A stretch of 29,004 nt of DNA from CAVALG01 sp963589585 (lineage in GTDB: Bacteria > Bacillota > Clostridia > Oscillospirales > Acutalibacteraceae), in NCBI GenBank assembly GCA_963589585.1, contig CAVALG010000005.1:1-29004 (forward strand). Reading direction: 5' to 3'. Position 1 is the first letter of the stretch; the number at the start of each line of letters is the position of its first letter. A program made the translations under genes and the position numbers. This document shows, one piece after another, positions 16,131 to 26,150 of this stretch. The notes under the pieces are model-generated. The model saw only the letters and a program-made list of their open reading frames with translations. It searched no databases and was not told where the DNA came from.

Positions 16131-17543
16131 TTATTTTATCGGGATAAGTGAAAGTGCGTCGGAGTGGTATTTAAGTTTTACATTTTCCTCAAGCGTGTCG
16201 CAAAATTCAGACTTCCAGCCGTTAAGTAAAATTTCCTCGGCAGCCGCTTTCCAACGCAGGTCTTTAACCGAAATAAACACAAGGTCAAGCCCTTTATCGG
16301 ATTGGGTTACGGTGTAATCACCCTTTTGGCGTTCGGGCGCAAGAACCCAATCGTTCAATCTGCCGTTGTATTTTTCGTCGGATATATCGCCGCGCTTGTA
16401 GTCGGTATACAGTCCTTCTTTTGACTTGCTTTGTTCATCCTCGGAATATTTTTCAACCAGCGATACAAACAGTTTGTCGGTAGCGCCGCCTATAATAAAT
16501 TCATTTTGTATATCAAGGATTTTACGGTTCTTTTCAATAATTTCATCGGTGCTGTCGGCAGTCAGGCACAAATCGCGCAGGTTGATAATGGCGGTATCGG
16601 AATTCATAGGCGGAACGGCTACCATATAAACCGTTGCGCTGCTTTTGCCCGATATTACCTTTGTTTCGCCTGCGGTGCGCTTTTCGTCAAACAGCCATTT
16701 TCCAAGAGTTTTGTCGCAGTCGCCGAATTTAACATCATCAGTAAGCAAATCATTCGCGCTTTGGAAAGTGTCCTTACCGGCAGCTGACGCAAAGGCGTTT
16801 ACCGCCGCTAAAAACGATTCCGAATCGCTCGCTTCGGCAATGGTTTGCGCTCCGCTTTGCGACTCTTTAAGCGAATCTGCTTTAACTTCATATGAGTAAT
16901 ATGCAGCGTCGCCTATAAGCGTTAAATTATCTTTAAGGGTTTTGTTGTATTCGTCTTCGGTAAATGCCGCTTTACCTACAGCCTGGTAGTACTTATCGCC
17001 CAGAGCAACAAGCTTTTCGGCCTCTATAACATCACGCTCACTTATACCTCTGCCGACCTTTTCAAGGTTCACCTTTTTGGCAGATTCCTTAATTGCCGCT
17101 GTTTCCTCATCGGTTAATGTGTAGCCCTCGTTTTTTGCGGCTTCGGCAAAAATTATGCTGCTGCGCGCCTTTGTTTTGGCAAGCGAAAGGAAGTAATCGT
17201 ACCAGGATTCATCGCCCTTGTAGGTCTGCTTTTTAAGCGGTTTGTCAGTGTTTATAGCAGAAGTGTCATATGTTCCGCTGTTCAGAAAATCCTCATATCC
17301 GCAGTAGAAATAATATGTGAACATAGCAGCGTCCACCTTATAATTATCGGTTTCGTAAACGGTCGTCTCGCGTAGGTAATCGCCTTTGTCAAGGCGGCGG
17401 TTGACCAGCGTACCCACCAAAAGTCCGCAGGCAATACCAAAAACCAACAGGCAGCAAATTACCGATATCAGGAATTTGCGGCGGTTCTTTTTAGGCTTGC
17501 CGCTGCTTTTTTTGGCGTTATAAACTTTTTTGCCGTTTTCCAT
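16131..17543 (-). CDS. Membrane-anchored SurA/PrsA N-domain-like protein
   Basis: A 470-residue protein with a Lys-rich cytoplasmic start (MENGKKVYNAKKSSG), one membrane helix at about 24-47 and a large extracellular part. The segment AAMFTYYFYCGYEDFL, then SWYDYFLSLAKTKARSSI and FAEAAKNEGYTLTDEETAAI resembles the helical chaperone domain of SurA/PrsA-like foldases. I cannot recognise the conserved residues of a parvulin peptidyl-prolyl isomerase domain in the second half, so it may be a chaperone without isomerase activity or a diverged one. A promoter is visible about 80 bp upstream. It is the first gene of a probable operon with a lipoprotein and an FAD protein, which fits a job in folding or handling exported proteins; this is inference. 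Confidence 0.65.
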   Translation of the reverse strand: MENGKKVYNAKKSSGKPKKNRRKFLISVICCLLVFGIACGLLVGTLVNRRLDKGDYLRETTVYETDNYKVDAAMFTYYFYCGYEDFLNSGTYDTSAINTDKPLKKQTYKGDESWYDYFLSLAKTKARSSIIFAEAAKNEGYTLTDEETAAIKESAKKVNLEKVGRGISERDVIEAEKLVALGDKYYQAVGKAAFTEDEYNKTLKDNLTLIGDAAYYSYEVKADSLKESQSGAQTIAEASDSESFLAAVNAFASAAGKDTFQSANDLLTDDVKFGDCDKTLGKWLFDEKRTAGETKVISGKSSATVYMVAVPPMNSDTAIINLRDLCLTADSTDEIIEKNRKILDIQNEFIIGGATDKLFVSLVEKYSEDEQSKSKEGLYTDYKRGDISDEKYNGRLNDWVLAPERQKGDYTVTQSDKGLDLVFISVKDLRWKAAAEEILLNGWKSEFCDTLEENVKLKYHSDALSLIPIK

Positions 17544-17623
17544 AAAATCACCATTTCTTTCAGAAGTACACGCCGTTTTGCCCTACGGGCGCAGGCGATA
17601 TTCAAGCACTATGCTACATTATA

Positions 17624-17653
17624 ATATTACTATCATTAAGGCTTGTTTGTCAA
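17624..17653 (-). promoter_or_regulatory. Promoter of the SurA-like/lipoprotein/FAD operon
   Basis: On the minus strand a perfect TTGACA (17648-17653) and TAATAT (17624-17629) are 18 bp apart. The predicted leader is about 75 nt and includes a small GCCC-TAC-GGGC hairpin near 17580. Confidence 0.55.
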
Positions 17654-17727
17654 CCCGTAATATGTTAATAAATAAAACAATCGGGTAAAATTTGCGGTTT
17701 GCGCCCACCGCCTTAAATACCGGAATT

Positions 17728-18211
17728 TAGACTTTAGGTGTTAGATGCTAGACTTTAGACATTAGATATTAGACATTAGATGTGGGATACTAGACTTTAG
17801 ATATTAGATTTTAGACATTAGATGTGGGTAACGGTAGTTTTGATAACAGACGGCAAGCTTTGCTTGCAATTAGCCTTTCTCTCTCCCTCAGACAAAAATC
17901 TTCGATTTTTGCCAGCTCCCCCGTCAGGAGGAGCCAAGGGAATTGTGGATAACGATAGCCTAAGAACAGACAGCGAATACATATTACCGTCCGTTTGCAA
18001 TTTGGCGGTGCGCGCAAACCCTTGCCTCCCTCTGATGAGGGTGCGGGTGTCCGGCGGACACCTCTGCGAAGCAGAAGCGCCGACCGAGGCGGCAGCCGAG
18101 ACGGAGGGAGAGAAAAGACTAGAGGTAAGAACTGTTTACCGTCTGTTATCAAAACTACCGTTGCCACAGTCTAATGTATACAGTCTAAAATCTAAAGTCT
18201 AAAGTCTAAAA
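17728..18211 (+). mobile_element. Composite heptamer-ended repeat element, copy 4 (best preserved ends)
   Basis: The left end is 14 heptamer slots in one unbroken 7-bp phase (17728-17825), nearly all TAGANNN. The right end is six slots (18170-18211), mostly TCTAANN. Inside them lies a perfect 24-bp inverted repeat: 17830-17853 against 18139-18162, beginning AACGGTAG and ending ACAGACGG on the left arm. Internal modules are a TCCCTC hairpin with AAAAATC/GATTTTT (about 17880-17940), the GGTGTCC-GGC-GGACACC palindrome near 18050, and CGAGGCGGCAGCCGAG. The total is about 484 bp with no transposase. Short open frames here (such as 17822-18202) follow the repeat and are not credible genes. Confidence 0.8.
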
Positions 18212-18473
18212 CATCTGGTGTCCGGAGCCTTTTGTGGTCAGTATGCACAAAAACATAGCGCAGTTTTGGTAATTTCCAACAGGGTTAAAATTCATCAGAT
18301 TAATAATGCATATTGCAAAAATTATGCAAATACATTGCACATATTGTAATGTTTTAAATTGAGCAAACAACATATTCAATGTTTTCTAATAAAATCGTTT
18401 AAAAAATTGCTTGTATTGAACAAAGTGCATAAAAAAATAAATTCGAGATATTAACCTTTAAGCGAAATTTCCA

Positions 18474-18502
18474 TTTACTTTTTTGCGATTGAATTGTATA
18501 AT
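18474..18502 (+). promoter_or_regulatory. Promoter of the giant dockerin gene
   Basis: TTTACT (18474-18479) and a perfect TATAAT (18497-18502) are 17 bp apart in a very AT-rich, non-repetitive stretch (about 18220-18600). The predicted leader is about 95 nt. No riboswitch pattern was recognised in it. Confidence 0.6.
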
Positions 18503-18604
18503 ATGTGTATAGTATGTGTGGTACGCTGCTTTGTTTTGTAACAATTCAACAGAACAAACCAACAAAATTCTATACATATATTTAAAATCCAAGAGGTGGA
18601 AGCT

Positions 18605-21600
18605 ATGAAAAATTTAAAGAGGACACTTGCCTTTATGCTCACGCTGGCTATGCTGGTTACGGCTTTGGCAGTACCGACGACCGCGTCGGCGCAGTGTGAC
18701 CACAGTTATGTGTACACACTTGTGAAGACGCCCACGGAATCGGCTGACGGGGAACGCACGGGAGTTTGCTCCAAGTGCGGCGATACCGTTACAGAAACTT
18801 TGAAAGGTATGCTGACGAATATTGACAGCACGCCCGACGGCGGCTACAAGTTCGGCAATACCAATTCAAATGTCGGCGCTATATTGAACGACACTCCGGT
18901 TTCGGATCAAGCCATAGATTTTGTAAAGGACCTCGGCGGTGTAGCAAATGACCCGACAGCCGGCGAAAACAACCGTTTGGTTCTTTATGAATATTTAAGG
19001 CAGCAAAAGGACTACGGTTATAATGTAAGTCACGAGGAAGTTATATCCGAAATATCATTCGGCGAGGGCGTGTTCTATTTTGATGACGCTTTCAGAATGA
19101 ATGTATTTCAGGACGGCTCTTGGAAATATTACGGCCGCTTCACCTTTAACGGCGTGAAAGATAAAACCACCTTTGTTATAGACGATACCACGGCTACAGA
19201 GAAGGGTATGTTCACGAGCGTAAACAACAAAACCTGGTCTATGCTTTACGGCTCGCTTGTAGATATAACCTTTATGACCAAAACATTCAAGGATACCGGT
19301 AAACCGTCCCAAACCATCAATTTTGTTGACGGCGGCGTGCAGGAGAACGGTAACAACCTGTGCTTAAACCTTTGGCAGTTTAAAATGAACAACTGTACGG
19401 TCAAGGGATTTAATTCACTCTTTACGGGTTGTTCTTCCCTTACGGGCCCGTACCTTACCAACAATACATATACCGACTTTGCCGACGCCGCTTTCCAGGG
19501 CTGCGGTCTTGTTGATATGAAGGTCACTAACAATATATTTGAAGCTTACGGTTATAAGACCGACGACGGTTATGAACCCAGTTACTTTATGCCGCAGTCG
19601 ACTTTCTGCGCAGGTATAATCTCAAACAACAAAATATCAAATATGGTATTTGACGGTACAAACCGCGCCGGGCGTCGCCAACTTACCGGCCAGAGCACTA
19701 CAACTTTTTCCAACAATGCTTGTGACCGTGTTTACGGCTTGAAAAATATTGATTCGATAAGCGGCAATATATTTGCGCGCTGTTCCAAAAAAGATATGAC
19801 CGATTTCCTTAAAACCAAAGGGACGGTATCTTCAACCTACACTTCGGCTGACGCTATAGTTATTGAATCCGCCGCCAGTGTAAATAAATTTTCCGCCGAC
19901 GATATGACGGGTACATATCTTATGTCATCGGACTGCGGGCAAGCAACCGAAAATGCCTATAAATTCGGCAAAATCGGGTGCGACCATCTGTTTAAGAACA
20001 ATAAAATCCAAAACACTTTCAACCATACGGATATTGACCTTTCGGCGTTTCCGCTTTCATATGTTCCGGCAAATACATACTATAGCGGAACACACTTAAA
20101 TCTTAACGGCGCAAGCGTTTATGTCCGCGTAAATAACACAACAAGCAACAAAATGGCTTACGGCTGCACAAGCCTCTTTGATGCGGACGGCAACGATATA
20201 GGTTACACCGATTGCGCCGTTCCCGGATACGGTTCGTGGACTGCCGCGGGCAGCGGCAAAACCCGTAAAGTTCTGTCTGACGGAAGGATGAACGTCAAAT
20301 TCACCGCCGCAACGTCCGCAAGCGGGGGCGACAGGGCTGTTTGCACCTATACTATTGAGAATTTCGATGTAAACGCATATTACCGTTTTTCAACTGAGGG
20401 TGATGCCGAAGTTTTATCGGGCAACTGCGAAACCGTAAGTTACAGTGTTGATTTTTACAATAAAGACGGTTCTTTTGCCACGATAAACGGCAAAAGAATA
20501 CAGTCGATTTATGCGGGCTTCAACACTGCCGACGGTATGATATATAAAGCGGGCGGCGGCAGCGAATCTGCACTTTACAACGCAAAAATCACGGTGCTTG
20601 TAGGTTCAACCAAGGCATCTTCTTCCTCTCCCGTAGAGGTTGTTGTTCCGCCGATTAAGGTTGAAAAATACAACGGTATGTCAAACGGCGGTTCCAAGGG
20701 TATAAATAAGGTTAAAACCGCGGTTGACTATACGGCGGCAGGTGCGGATTACGACACCGTTGCGGCTGCAATCAACGCAAAAACAAGCTTTAACAATCCG
20801 GATAAGATTGAAAAAGTATATTTCAATGAAAAATTCGGCGATCTTAGAAAAATAACATACGGCGGCAAAGATTATTATGACGATACTATTGCGCTGCAAA
20901 CCGCTCTTAACTATGTTAAAGATAAAAATATGGAACTGGTTATTGAGCGCGGTACTTATAATTTCGCATATAATCGCGACCTTGCGTATGCCGGATATAA
21001 AACAGGCAGCATTTACCTTGAGGGCGGTTCAACCTACCGTGTGCGCGGCCTTGAAGATGTAATGTTTAACAGTTCGGGCAGCGATATGAAATCGGGCGCC
21101 TTCTTCTATCAGGAGGGTGAGGGCGATGTCAGCGGCTATATGATAAATATCAGGAATGTTCAGAATTCCTATACTTCAAGTGAATCCGGATCGGTATTCT
21201 ACGGTATAAACTTTAAAAACTTTATGTTTGATAAGTGTATGCTCGGCGGCGGTTACTCGCTGTTTGATAACTGTAATATCGAATCAAGCATATTCCAGGG
21301 AGGTTCGCTTTCAAAATCTGTTCGCCAGTTCTACAATTCTTATGTTCATAACTCACTGTTTATAGATAACTATTGTCATGTCGGCTGGGTAAAATCTCAG
21401 GCAGAGGGCGATACGAGCCGAACCGATGTCGGTTGGCTGTTCTATAATACAGGTTTCGTTAATTCAACATTCCAGAACAACTGGTCTGAATTTATGCGTT
21501 TTTCTGACGGCAGTTGGTACGAAAATAACGGATATCCCGCAACCAATTCACTCTATATCGGCAACCTGCTTGACTATACTACAGAGGTTCGTTTGGGCGC

Positions 21601-24600
21601 CGGCGATATCGCAATAAGCAACTCAAACTATCACTCAAGCAAATGGAACCTGCGTTGGAATGATAAGGGCATCACTAACCCCACAAAGGATATGGAAACC
21701 CGCTCTGTAGGTACATATCATTTGTCATCGGGCGCGGCGGTTATATCGAACTGCTTCTCTGAAAATGCAGAGGACAGCCCTGCCATATATTTTGAGGGCA
21801 AGGCGACAAAGCCGAATGCAGACGGCACAAAAGCCCTTAAAAATATGACCGTTTTTGCTAACAGATATAATTATTCGGGCAATACCGCAAACAATATCTT
21901 CACAACAGAGGGTCAACTTGCGGAGAAATATCCGCAGTTCGACCTTGATGATAATTGCCTTTATAAAAAACTTGACGCTAAAAATTCTACAGGCAACTAT
22001 ATCAATTACGGTATAACATTCGTTCACGCCCCCGAATATGTAATACCCGGCACCTGTATGAATGACGGCGATATCGCTGCTGTTCTTACAACTGATAAAA
22101 CTGCCGAGTCGATTTTGGGAACAAAAGGCGGCATAATAAGCGATACAATGCTTGAAAATTACGAGGGTAAGGCGTACTATAACGGCGGCAAAACCGTATA
22201 TCCGCCCGTAACCCTTAAAGACGGAGATTATACGCTTGTATACGGTAAGGATTATACATATTTTGATACGCTTGCCGCAGCCGGCATAGGAAAAATTTCC
22301 GATAATGTTACTTGCAGACTTGTTGGTATCGGCAAATATACCGGTATTATCACCCTTACTTATTCAATTGTTGCCGCACCTATTGATGATTGCACGGCGG
22401 TCCTTGAATATAATACCGTTCAGTTTGACGGCAAGGCAAAGGAACCTGCCGTAAAATATGTATACCGCGGAACTTCGGTTGTACCTGCTTCCGAATACAC
22501 AGTAAGTTATGTAGGCAACATAAACGGCACAGCTTATGCTGTAATTACTGCTGCAGGCACAAGCTACAGCGGCGAGAAGTGGGTTCCGTTTACAATAACA
22601 GGTGCAAAACATAACTTTGTAAGCACCACCGTAGTTGCCCCAACCTGTACAACCAACGGATATACCGTTTATAAATGCTCCGATTCGGGCTGCAGCGTTA
22701 CATACAACGGTGATTATACCAAGGCACTCGGACATAATATGATAATAGCTGACGGTTATGACCAGGCCCCGACCTGCTCTACCGCAGGATTTAAGGGTTA
22801 TGTCTGCGCTAACGGATGCGGCAAGAGCGAAATAGTAAATATTGATAAGATTTCACATATTTACCGCAACTATGTTAAAAAGGCTACCTGCTTAGAGGGC
22901 GGCGAAACCGGAATTAAATGTGCGGTTTGCGGCGACAAAACCGTCTACACAACTTCCGCGGCTACCGGACATATTAAAACCGAAACCGTTAAAACAGCGG
23001 GCGACTGCCAAACAGCCGCTAAGATAAACGAGGTTTGCACAGAGTGCGGTGCGGTGGTTTCTTCTACAGACCTTGCAATTGACGAAAACGCTCATATCTG
23101 GAATGTAGAAAAAATGATAACCGAGCCTACCTGCAAAACTTCGGGTATTGCTTCGGCTACCTGCTCGGTTTGCGGAAAGCACGATGATAACGCAGTAATC
23201 AAGGCAAAAGGACACACCCCCGGCGAATGGATAACCTCGGGCGGCGAAAAGGAAAGATACTGCACGGTCTGCAAACAGAAAATAAATCAACGCAAAGTAT
23301 ATAGCTGGGATTTCACTGATAAATCAAAGGGTGCCGCAAATGCAGATGAATTTAATTCATTAAGCGCACTTAATTTAAACACTTCCAAAAACACCTATTC
23401 GGCAGATAAAAACAGTTATGTTATTCCCTATTACGGAAAAATGGCATATACCGTTATGACGCAAACTATGCCAACGGACGGTTCGTTTGCTTCTGCAGAT
23501 ATAACAGTTAAGGGCGACCCGTATTGGAATAACATAACCGTTCCCGGCGTTGTATTTGCAACCGACTCAAACGGTGCGTATGTCTACCGCATTTATGTAG
23601 GTGAAGTCGGTAACATTGCTGAAGAAGTGAACTATCTGCAGTACAACAAGTCCGGAACAACCATAAGGGGCGTGGGTTCAAGCTGGTCGCTTAAACCCAA
23701 GACTTTGTCACTGCCGCTTACCGGCAAGTCATATAAAACAGGCGAACAAATAACTTCGACCAATATCGAAAATTTTGTTAAGTCTGCTCCTACAAGAAAC
23801 GGTCAGAAATACGCAACCTACGATTACCATATTCGTGTTGAAAACGGCGTTATAAAAATATCGGCAGATGTTCATTATAACTTCAAGATAAACGAACACG
23901 CAGACGCTATTAAGTTTGATGTTACCACAGCCGAGCGCTCGTTTGACCTTGATATAATAACTGCTAACGCTTCAACCTACAGCGATACCAATTTTGCCGA
24001 TAAAACTACTGTTAAACATACCGATTTCAAACCGCAGTTCGGTCTTTATAACTACACCTTTAACACCCTGTTTGAAAATCAGGAGGGTACGGCGGAATTG
24101 TTCGGTGCAACGGTAGAATATGAACTTCCGGCAAGCGGAGGCACCTGCGAACACTTAAATACCAAAACCGTTCCGGCAGTTGCCGCTACCTGTGAAACAG
24201 CAGGCAGAACCGAAGAGATAATCTGTTTAGATTGCGGCAAGACCCTTTCGGGCGGACAGGTAATAAAAGCGCTCGGTCACGATTATGTAACCAAACGCAC
24301 CGACGCTACCTGCACGGTTGACGGTAAAATAGTAACCACCTGCTCACGCTGCGATTATGTAAGCGAAACGGTACTTCCGGCAGAGGGTCATAAATTTGCC
24401 GACGCAGTAGTTACAAAACCCGCAACCTGTACCGAAACCGGCGAGGAAACCGGAACCTGCACGGTGTGCGGCGAAACAACCGCCAAAACCATACCGGCTC
24501 TCGGCCATAATTGGGGCGAGTGGACAGTAACAACACCTGCCACAACAACATCGGAAGGCACTAAGACCCGCACCTGCCTGCGCTGTGCGGAAACACAAAC

Positions 24601-26140
24601 CGAAAAAATCCCGATGCTTTCGGGAGATATCGCTTTTGATTGGGATTATACCGATACTTCTAAGGGTGCGGACGATCTTGACGATATGCTGAGTAAGTCG
24701 GAACTTGTTAATTCCGCTAAGGCCGGCAACTTTGTTTATAACAGTGACGGATATTTAGCAATATCGGGCGGCAGCAATTTCTCAGGTGCTGTTTTCACTA
24801 CGCCTACAGGTTATGCACCGTCTTCTCTTACGGTACTTGCCCCGAACAGCTATCGTGAAACCTCGGCGCTTCAATATGAAACTGCCGGTGCGGTAATCGG
24901 TAAAACTGTATCCGGAACAGGCGATGATGCCGTAACAGGTATATGTCAGGTTGCTGTTGCAAGTAAGACTTACGGCGCTTCGCTCCATATTACCAATAAA
25001 AACGCAACTTATGACGGCAGCGGATTCAGAAAATCTATAGATCTTAATTTAAAGAGTGTCGAAACAGGCGAGTATGTGGGCAATTCGTACAAAAATGCCT
25101 TCGGCATTGATATCGCAGCTGCAAACTATGACCGCCTTGTATATAAGTATGACATAACGGTTGATAACGACGGAAATGTTACCGTAACCGTAACCGTTAA
25201 ATATACCGACCCCGATACGGGCACGGCATATGAAACCGAAGCGGAACCGATAACAATTAACCTTGCTGTTTTGCAGTCTGCAAACAGTTCAATTACAGCA
25301 TTTACCCCGGCATTCGGCGTGGCAAGATGCTTAGAGTTCAACAACGATTCTAAACCTGCAAAACTTTACGGCGTTACCGCTGTTTATACTAAGGATGGAA
25401 GCGCACCGTCTTGCGAACACAAAAACACCAAAACAATCGCAGCAGTAGCCGCAACCTGTACTACTGCAGGTAAGACCGAAGAAGTAGTTTGTGCCGATTG
25501 CGGAGCACACATTTCGGGCGGCGAAACGACAAAAGCTCTCGGTCACGACTATAAAACCGTAACGGTAGAGTCAACCTGTACTGTAAAAGGTTCAACCACA
25601 ACAACCTGCTCGCGCTGCGATTACAAGGATGTTAAGGAACTGCCGCTTAAAGACCATACCGCAGCTGCAGAACGCAAAGATGTTAAAGCTGCAACCTGCA
25701 CCGCAGAGGGTTATACGGGCGATGTAGTCTGCAAAGATTGCGGAACGGTAATTGAAGCCGGTAAAACAATTGCTAAAGCCGACCATACACCGAGCGATTG
25801 GATTATAGATACTCCGGCAACTTCAACATCAGACGGAAGCAAACATACCGAGTGTACGGTTTGCGGTACGGTTCTTGAAACCGAGGTAATACCTGCAACA
25901 GGTGTTGTTTACGGCGATTTAAACGGCGACGGTGTTGTTGATACAAATGACGCAATGTTTGTACTCCGTTACGATGCAAGAAGTTTGACGCTTTCAGATG
26001 CACAACTTACCATTGCCGATGTAAACGGCGACGGTGTTGTTGACGCGATTGACGCAATACTCATTTTACAGTATGACGCTAAAATTATAACGGAATTTCC
26101 TGTTAAAAGCACAGCGGAATTACCTATAGACGAATACTGA
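18605..26140 (+). CDS. Giant secreted dockerin protein: beta-helix, C-x2-C repeats and WxxTD domains
   Basis: A 2511-residue exported protein. The signal peptide (1-29) ends TASA before Gln30. One C-x2-C repeat follows (Cys55/Cys58). Next come Asn/Gly-rich beta-helix-like regions (about 70-550 and 745-1130; the second starts YYDDTIALQTALNY, as in pectate-lyase-like helices). Two MBG/YDG-like beta modules lie at about 1195-1335. C-x2-C/Gly-His repeats occur at about 1334-1560, 1848-2001 and 2270-2432. Between them are two related domains (about 1565-1842 and 2009-2266), each opening WDF/WDYTD and ending with an FxPxFG strand. The type I dockerin is at 2436-2500, with calcium loops Asp2438-Asp2449 and Asp2472-Asp2483; loop positions 10/11 are Thr-Asn and Ala-Ile. 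It should attach to a cohesin scaffoldin. No catalytic residues could be assigned. The ATG at 18605 uses AGAGGTGG; an upstream GTG overlaps that site. Confidence 0.85.
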   Translation: MKNLKRTLAFMLTLAMLVTALAVPTTASAQCDHSYVYTLVKTPTESADGERTGVCSKCGDTVTETLKGMLTNIDSTPDGGYKFGNTNSNVGAILNDTPVSDQAIDFVKDLGGVANDPTAGENNRLVLYEYLRQQKDYGYNVSHEEVISEISFGEGVFYFDDAFRMNVFQDGSWKYYGRFTFNGVKDKTTFVIDDTTATEKGMFTSVNNKTWSMLYGSLVDITFMTKTFKDTGKPSQTINFVDGGVQENGNNLCLNLWQFKMNNCTVKGFNSLFTGCSSLTGPYLTNNTYTDFADAAFQGCGLVDMKVTNNIFEAYGYKTDDGYEPSYFMPQSTFCAGIISNNKISNMVFDGTNRAGRRQLTGQSTTTFSNNACDRVYGLKNIDSISGNIFARCSKKDMTDFLKTKGTVSSTYTSADAIVIESAASVNKFSADDMTGTYLMSSDCGQATENAYKFGKIGCDHLFKNNKIQNTFNHTDIDLSAFPLSYVPANTYYSGTHLNLNGASVYVRVNNTTSNKMAYGCTSLFDADGNDIGYTDCAVPGYGSWTAAGSGKTRKVLSDGRMNVKFTAATSASGGDRAVCTYTIENFDVNAYYRFSTEGDAEVLSGNCETVSYSVDFYNKDGSFATINGKRIQSIYAGFNTADGMIYKAGGGSESALYNAKITVLVGSTKASSSSPVEVVVPPIKVEKYNGMSNGGSKGINKVKTAVDYTAAGADYDTVAAAINAKTSFNNPDKIEKVYFNEKFGDLRKITYGGKDYYDDTIALQTALNYVKDKNMELVIERGTYNFAYNRDLAYAGYKTGSIYLEGGSTYRVRGLEDVMFNSSGSDMKSGAFFYQEGEGDVSGYMINIRNVQNSYTSSESGSVFYGINFKNFMFDKCMLGGGYSLFDNCNIESSIFQGGSLSKSVRQFYNSYVHNSLFIDNYCHVGWVKSQAEGDTSRTDVGWLFYNTGFVNSTFQNNWSEFMRFSDGSWYENNGYPATNSLYIGNLLDYTTEVRLGAGDIAISNSNYHSSKWNLRWNDKGITNPTKDMETRSVGTYHLSSGAAVISNCFSENAEDSPAIYFEGKATKPNADGTKALKNMTVFANRYNYSGNTANNIFTTEGQLAEKYPQFDLDDNCLYKKLDAKNSTGNYINYGITFVHAPEYVIPGTCMNDGDIAAVLTTDKTAESILGTKGGIISDTMLENYEGKAYYNGGKTVYPPVTLKDGDYTLVYGKDYTYFDTLAAAGIGKISDNVTCRLVGIGKYTGIITLTYSIVAAPIDDCTAVLEYNTVQFDGKAKEPAVKYVYRGTSVVPASEYTVSYVGNINGTAYAVITAAGTSYSGEKWVPFTITGAKHNFVSTTVVAPTCTTNGYTVYKCSDSGCSVTYNGDYTKALGHNMIIADGYDQAPTCSTAGFKGYVCANGCGKSEIVNIDKISHIYRNYVKKATCLEGGETGIKCAVCGDKTVYTTSAATGHIKTETVKTAGDCQTAAKINEVCTECGAVVSSTDLAIDENAHIWNVEKMITEPTCKTSGIASATCSVCGKHDDNAVIKAKGHTPGEWITSGGEKERYCTVCKQKINQRKVYSWDFTDKSKGAANADEFNSLSALNLNTSKNTYSADKNSYVIPYYGKMAYTVMTQTMPTDGSFASADITVKGDPYWNNITVPGVVFATDSNGAYVYRIYVGEVGNIAEEVNYLQYNKSGTTIRGVGSSWSLKPKTLSLPLTGKSYKTGEQITSTNIENFVKSAPTRNGQKYATYDYHIRVENGVIKISADVHYNFKINEHADAIKFDVTTAERSFDLDIITANASTYSDTNFADKTTVKHTDFKPQFGLYNYTFNTLFENQEGTAELFGATVEYELPASGGTCEHLNTKTVPAVAATCETAGRTEEIICLDCGKTLSGGQVIKALGHDYVTKRTDATCTVDGKIVTTCSRCDYVSETVLPAEGHKFADAVVTKPATCTETGEETGTCTVCGETTAKTIPALGHNWGEWTVTTPATTTSEGTKTRTCLRCAETQTEKIPMLSGDIAFDWDYTDTSKGADDLDDMLSKSELVNSAKAGNFVYNSDGYLAISGGSNFSGAVFTTPTGYAPSSLTVLAPNSYRETSALQYETAGAVIGKTVSGTGDDAVTGICQVAVASKTYGASLHITNKNATYDGSGFRKSIDLNLKSVETGEYVGNSYKNAFGIDIAAANYDRLVYKYDITVDNDGNVTVTVTVKYTDPDTGTAYETEAEPITINLAVLQSANSSITAFTPAFGVARCLEFNNDSKPAKLYGVTAVYTKDGSAPSCEHKNTKTIAAVAATCTTAGKTEEVVCADCGAHISGGETTKALGHDYKTVTVESTCTVKGSTTTTCSRCDYKDVKELPLKDHTAAAERKDVKAATCTAEGYTGDVVCKDCGTVIEAGKTIAKADHTPSDWIIDTPATSTSDGSKHTECTVCGTVLETEVIPATGVVYGDLNGDGVVDTNDAMFVLRYDARSLTLSDAQLTIADVNGDGVVDAIDAILILQYDAKIITEFPVKSTAELPIDEY

Positions 26141-26150
26141 TTTAAAAACA

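Noticed and set aside
18596..18604. GTG start for the giant dockerin protein
   Set aside because: The GTG is part of the AGAGGTGG ribosome binding site; the ATG at 18605 gives a standard signal peptide.
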